DNA of 8,228 nucleotides from Paenalcaligenes sp035301625 (lineage in GTDB: Bacteria > Pseudomonadota > Gammaproteobacteria > Burkholderiales > Burkholderiaceae_B): assembly GCA_035301625.1 (NCBI GenBank), contig DATGTW010000118.1, forward strand, positions 1 to 8,228, given 5' to 3'. The notes below the pieces were generated by a model. It made no database searches and was not told the origin of the DNA. It worked only from the letters and a program-made list of their open reading frames with translations. The translations under genes were made by a program, and so were the position numbers. Below, piece by piece: positions 6,067 through 8,228 of the stretch (the first letter of the stretch is position 1; the number at the start of each line of letters is the position of its first letter).

Positions 6067-7899
6067 ATGTGTGGAATTGTAGGGGCCATTCGGTTTGATG
6101 CGAGTAATTGTGTGCCTGTCCTCCTAGAGGGATTGGGCCGCCTGGAATATCGTGGGTATGACTCTTGTGGGCTTGCGGTTTTACGGGGCGGTCAGCTGCA
6201 GCGTTTGCGCAGTACTGAGCGTGTCGCGCAGCTGGCTCATGAGGTTGCCCAGGCAGAGTTGGCTGGACCGGTAGGGATTGCACATACGCGTTGGGCTACA
6301 CACGGTGCACCTGCCACCATGAATGCTCATCCACACTTTTCTGGCGGGCAAGACCGGCAGATTGCTCTTGTGCATAATGGCATTATCGAAAATTACGAAG
6401 TTTTGCGGGCCGAGCTGTCAGCCCAAGGTTATGTATTTGAAAGTCAGACGGACACTGAGGCCGTTGCACACCTGATTCATTCCTTATATGAAGGGGATAT
6501 CCTGGCCGCCGTGCAGGCTGCCTGCCAACGTCTACAAGGCGCTTATGCACTGGGTGTTCTATGCGATCAAGAGCCCGAGCGTTTAATCGGTGCTCGCAAA
6601 GGATCGCCTTTGGTGATGGCCATCGGTCAGAACAAGTATTTTTTAGCTTCAGATGCATTGGCGATTGCTGGTCAAGCAGAACAGCTGGTTTATTTGCAGG
6701 ATGGGGATGTGGTGGCTCTGCAAAAGGCCGGCTACATCATCAGCGATATGCGCGGTGCCGCACAGCACCGTGAAGTGCAGCCCATGCCCCAAGCCGTCGT
6801 CGAGGCCGAGCTGGGCCCTTATCGTCATTACATGCAAAAAGAGATCTTTGAGCAGCCACGGGCTGTCGCAGATACTTTACAGGATTTGGATGAAATCTCT
6901 CCTGCGTTGTTTGGCGCTGATGCGGGTGCTGTATTTGCAGCCATCGATCGTGTTTTGATATTGGCGTGTGGGACCAGTTTTTATGCCGGGATGACGGCTA
7001 AGTATTGGCTTGAGGGCATGGCCGGGCTGCCCACCGCGGTAGAAATCGCCAGCGAATATCGGTACCGCACCAGCGTGCCCGACCCACGTACTTTGGTGAT
7101 TGTCATTTCCCAGTCAGGTGAGACTGCTGATACATTGGCAGCCCTGAAGCATGCGCAGGAATTAGGTATGCCACACAGCCTGGCAATATGTAATGTGGCG
7201 AGCAGCGCTCTGGTGCGTGAGTCTCAATTAGCCTTTATCACCCGCGCGGGAATAGAAATCGGGGTCGCCTCGACCAAAGCATTTACCACCCAATTAACGG
7301 CTTTGTTTTTATTGGCGCTGGTGCTGGCCCAAGAAAAAGGCCGTTTAGATAAAACAGCCATCAATGAGCACGTACACAGACTACGCCATTTGCCCGTTGC
7401 TCTGGGGGCGGTGTTAGCTTTGGAGCCCCAGATTATCGCCTGGGCTAACCGGTTTGCCCGTAAAGAGCATGCTTTGTTTTTAGGGCGCGGACTGCATTAT
7501 CCCATCGCTCTAGAGGGGGCTTTAAAACTAAAAGAAATCAGCTATATCCATGCCGAGGGCTACCCCGCAGGAGAGCTCAAGCATGGCCCCTTGGCCCTGG
7601 TCACCGATGCCATGCCTGTGGTGACTGTCGCCCCTAATGATGAACTGCTGGAAAAACTCAAAGCCAATATGGAAGAGGTCCGTGCACGCGGCGGTGAACT
7701 ATACGTATTTGCGGATGCAGACACTAAAATCAGCCCCAGCGATCACGTGCATGTCATACAAATGTCCAAGCACTACGCACAGCTATCGCCTATTTTGCAT
7801 GTCGTGCCCTTGCAGTTGTTGGCCTATCACACCGCGCTAGCGCGGGGTACTGATGTCGATAAACCGCGTAACCTGGCCAAAAGCGTCACTGTGGAGTAG
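6067..7899 (+). CDS. glmS: Glutamine--fructose-6-phosphate aminotransferase (isomerizing)
   Basis: GlmS converts fructose-6-phosphate and glutamine to glucosamine-6-phosphate, the committed step toward UDP-GlcNAc. Its 610 residues compare with 609 in E. coli. The N-terminal glutaminase domain (about 1-240) carries the nucleophile Cys2 in MCGIVGAIRF, plus HTRWATHG (73-80), HNGIIENY (103-110) and TDTE (128-131). Two SIS sugar-phosphate isomerase domains follow, with CGTSFYAG (301-308), SQSGETADT (348-356), ASTKAF (401-406), E490, ELKHGPLAL (503-511) with H506, and the C-terminal PRNLAKSVTVE with K605, which forms the imine with the sugar. All expected catalytic residues are present. It is the last gene of the glmU block, and no clear terminator follows it. 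The GlmZ/GlmY control known in enterobacteria is not expected here. Confidence 0.98.
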   Translation: MCGIVGAIRFDASNCVPVLLEGLGRLEYRGYDSCGLAVLRGGQLQRLRSTERVAQLAHEVAQAELAGPVGIAHTRWATHGAPATMNAHPHFSGGQDRQIALVHNGIIENYEVLRAELSAQGYVFESQTDTEAVAHLIHSLYEGDILAAVQAACQRLQGAYALGVLCDQEPERLIGARKGSPLVMAIGQNKYFLASDALAIAGQAEQLVYLQDGDVVALQKAGYIISDMRGAAQHREVQPMPQAVVEAELGPYRHYMQKEIFEQPRAVADTLQDLDEISPALFGADAGAVFAAIDRVLILACGTSFYAGMTAKYWLEGMAGLPTAVEIASEYRYRTSVPDPRTLVIVISQSGETADTLAALKHAQELGMPHSLAICNVASSALVRESQLAFITRAGIEIGVASTKAFTTQLTALFLLALVLAQEKGRLDKTAINEHVHRLRHLPVALGAVLALEPQIIAWANRFARKEHALFLGRGLHYPIALEGALKLKEISYIHAEGYPAGELKHGPLALVTDAMPVVTVAPNDELLEKLKANMEEVRARGGELYVFADADTKISPSDHVHVIQMSKHYAQLSPILHVVPLQLLAYHTALARGTDVDKPRNLAKSVTVE

Positions 7900-7974
7900 G
7901 GGCTGGAAAGCTGATTTGGCCCTTGGCTGTCACTAATAATGTAGTCATGGCTCTCTCCTGTAGAACACACTTAT

Positions 7975-8000
7975 ATGGCAATGTTAATTTACATTACCAT
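7975..8000. promoter_or_regulatory. 26-bp near-perfect palindrome, operator-like
   Basis: Arms ATGGCAATGT (7975-7984) and ACATTACCAT (7991-8000) are inverted copies with one mismatch (7979/7996) around the spacer TAATTT, whose inner AATT is itself palindromic. There is no T tract, so a terminator is unlikely. The dyad centre lies about 74 bases before the predicted transcription start of the next gene. That would suit an activator or an upstream repressor site bound by a dimer. The binding protein is unknown. Confidence 0.55.
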
Positions 8001-8016
8001 CAAGAAGTCTAGGATA

Positions 8017-8042
8017 GACAGTAATTTCACGTTACTATTGTC
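8017..8042. promoter_or_regulatory. Second, interrupted dyad over the downstream promoter
   Basis: GACAGTAA (8017-8024) is mirrored by TTAC (8032-8035) and TGTC (8039-8042), with three extra bases between the right half-arms. It covers the predicted -35 hexamer and part of the spacer. A protein bound here would block RNA polymerase. The imperfect arms make it weaker evidence than the 7975-8000 palindrome. Confidence 0.3.
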
Positions 8043-8054
8043 CCTCCATACAAT
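8026..8054 (+). promoter_or_regulatory. Predicted sigma-70 promoter of the exported-protein gene
   Basis: TTCACG (8026-8031; four of six to consensus) is followed after 17 bases by TACAAT (8049-8054; five of six). Transcription would begin near 8061, leaving a short T-rich leader of about 18 bases before the ATG at 8079. Spacing and hexamers together make this the best promoter in the window. Confidence 0.55.
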
Positions 8055-8055
8055 C

Positions 8056-8077
8056 GTTTTTTTAATGGTTTTTTTAA
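8056..8077 (+). repeat. Duplicated T7 element before the last gene
   Basis: GTTTTTTTAA occurs at 8056-8065 and again at 8068-8077, a 12-base period. The copies lie between the predicted -10 box and the start codon and replace a normal Shine-Dalgarno. An extra ATG (8065-8067) lies between them, out of frame with the gene by one base. Confidence 0.7.
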
Positions 8078-8078
8078 G

Positions 8079-8228
8079 ATGCAACTTAATAAAAAGAAAA
8101 TTTTATGGCCCATGGCTTTATTCCTTGGGCTTTTGATGATCCTCAGTGCGGTCAGAGCGCAGGATGACTTATCACAGCGGGATGATGGGCAGGAAAATAG
8201 AGCACAGGTTGAACAACGTGAATGGTCC
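8079..8228 (+). CDS. N-terminus of an exported protein, cut by the right edge
   Basis: Fifty codons are open to the end of the window. The product starts MQLNKKK (basic n-region), continues with the hydrophobic ILWPMALFLGLLMILSAV (8-25) and has a likely signal peptidase I site after Ala27 (V-R-A then Q-D-D). The visible mature part (28-50) is very polar, rich in Gln, Asp, Glu and Arg. The protein is therefore expected in the periplasm, outer membrane or outside the cell. The visible part does not identify a family; a Gln/Arg-rich start after the signal peptide is seen in some secretion-partner outer membrane proteins, but this is only a guess. No good Shine-Dalgarno precedes the ATG, only a T-rich stretch ending in AAG. 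It has its own promoter region and is probably not part of the glmU block. Confidence 0.7.
   Translation, partial: MQLNKKKILWPMALFLGLLMILSAVRAQDDLSQRDDGQENRAQVEQREWS

Noticed and set aside
5882..6283. 133-codon minus-strand frame across the glycosyltransferase-glmS junction.
   Set aside because: It runs antisense to two strongly supported genes, has no recognisable domain and no start signal.
7900..7922. GGGC/GCCC hairpin after glmS as a terminator.
   Set aside because: Only four base pairs with a 15-base loop and no T tract; not enough to call a terminator.

Overview
The window reads as a chromosomal housekeeping segment of a betaproteobacterium, most likely order Burkholderiales and probably an Alcaligenaceae-like lineage of moderate GC. 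This rests on a PhaM-type polyhydroxybutyrate granule regulator (a betaproteobacterial family), the style of the GlmU and GlmS proteins, and the presence of a DUF4743-type Nudix protein beside them. The family-level placement is inference from remembered protein styles, not a search result. No mobile element, CRISPR array, tRNA or rRNA is visible.

Layout from left to right. At the left edge a divergent minus-strand gene appears to begin: only its start codon, two further codons and a good ribosome binding site are inside. On the plus strand follow a Nudix hydrolase (100-936), a PhaM-like granule protein (1013-1804), glmU (1912-3291), a DHA2-type MFS exporter with a long polar N-terminus (3303-4952), a family 4 glycosyltransferase (4985-6055) and glmS (6067-7899). 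A 179-base regulatory region rich in dyads (7900-8078) leads into a new plus-strand gene for an exported protein, cut by the right edge after 50 codons.

How the genes fit together. GlmS makes glucosamine-6-phosphate and GlmU makes UDP-GlcNAc, so the two outer genes of the four-gene block supply the precursor for peptidoglycan and lipopolysaccharide. Two genes, an exporter and a glycosyltransferase, lie between them with gaps of 11, 32 and 11 bases, so all four are probably one transcript from a promoter near 1819-1846. The Nudix and PhaM genes form a looser pair upstream.

Most of the window is ordinary. The points worth a second look are: a nine-A tract in the MFS gene whose one-base loss would end translation at a TGA overlapping an internal ATG; a 26-bp near-perfect palindrome, a promoter-overlapping dyad and a duplicated T7 element in front of the truncated exported gene; a possible leaderless start for the Nudix gene; and the exporter-glycosyltransferase insertion between glmU and glmS. 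No clearly new multi-gene system is visible.
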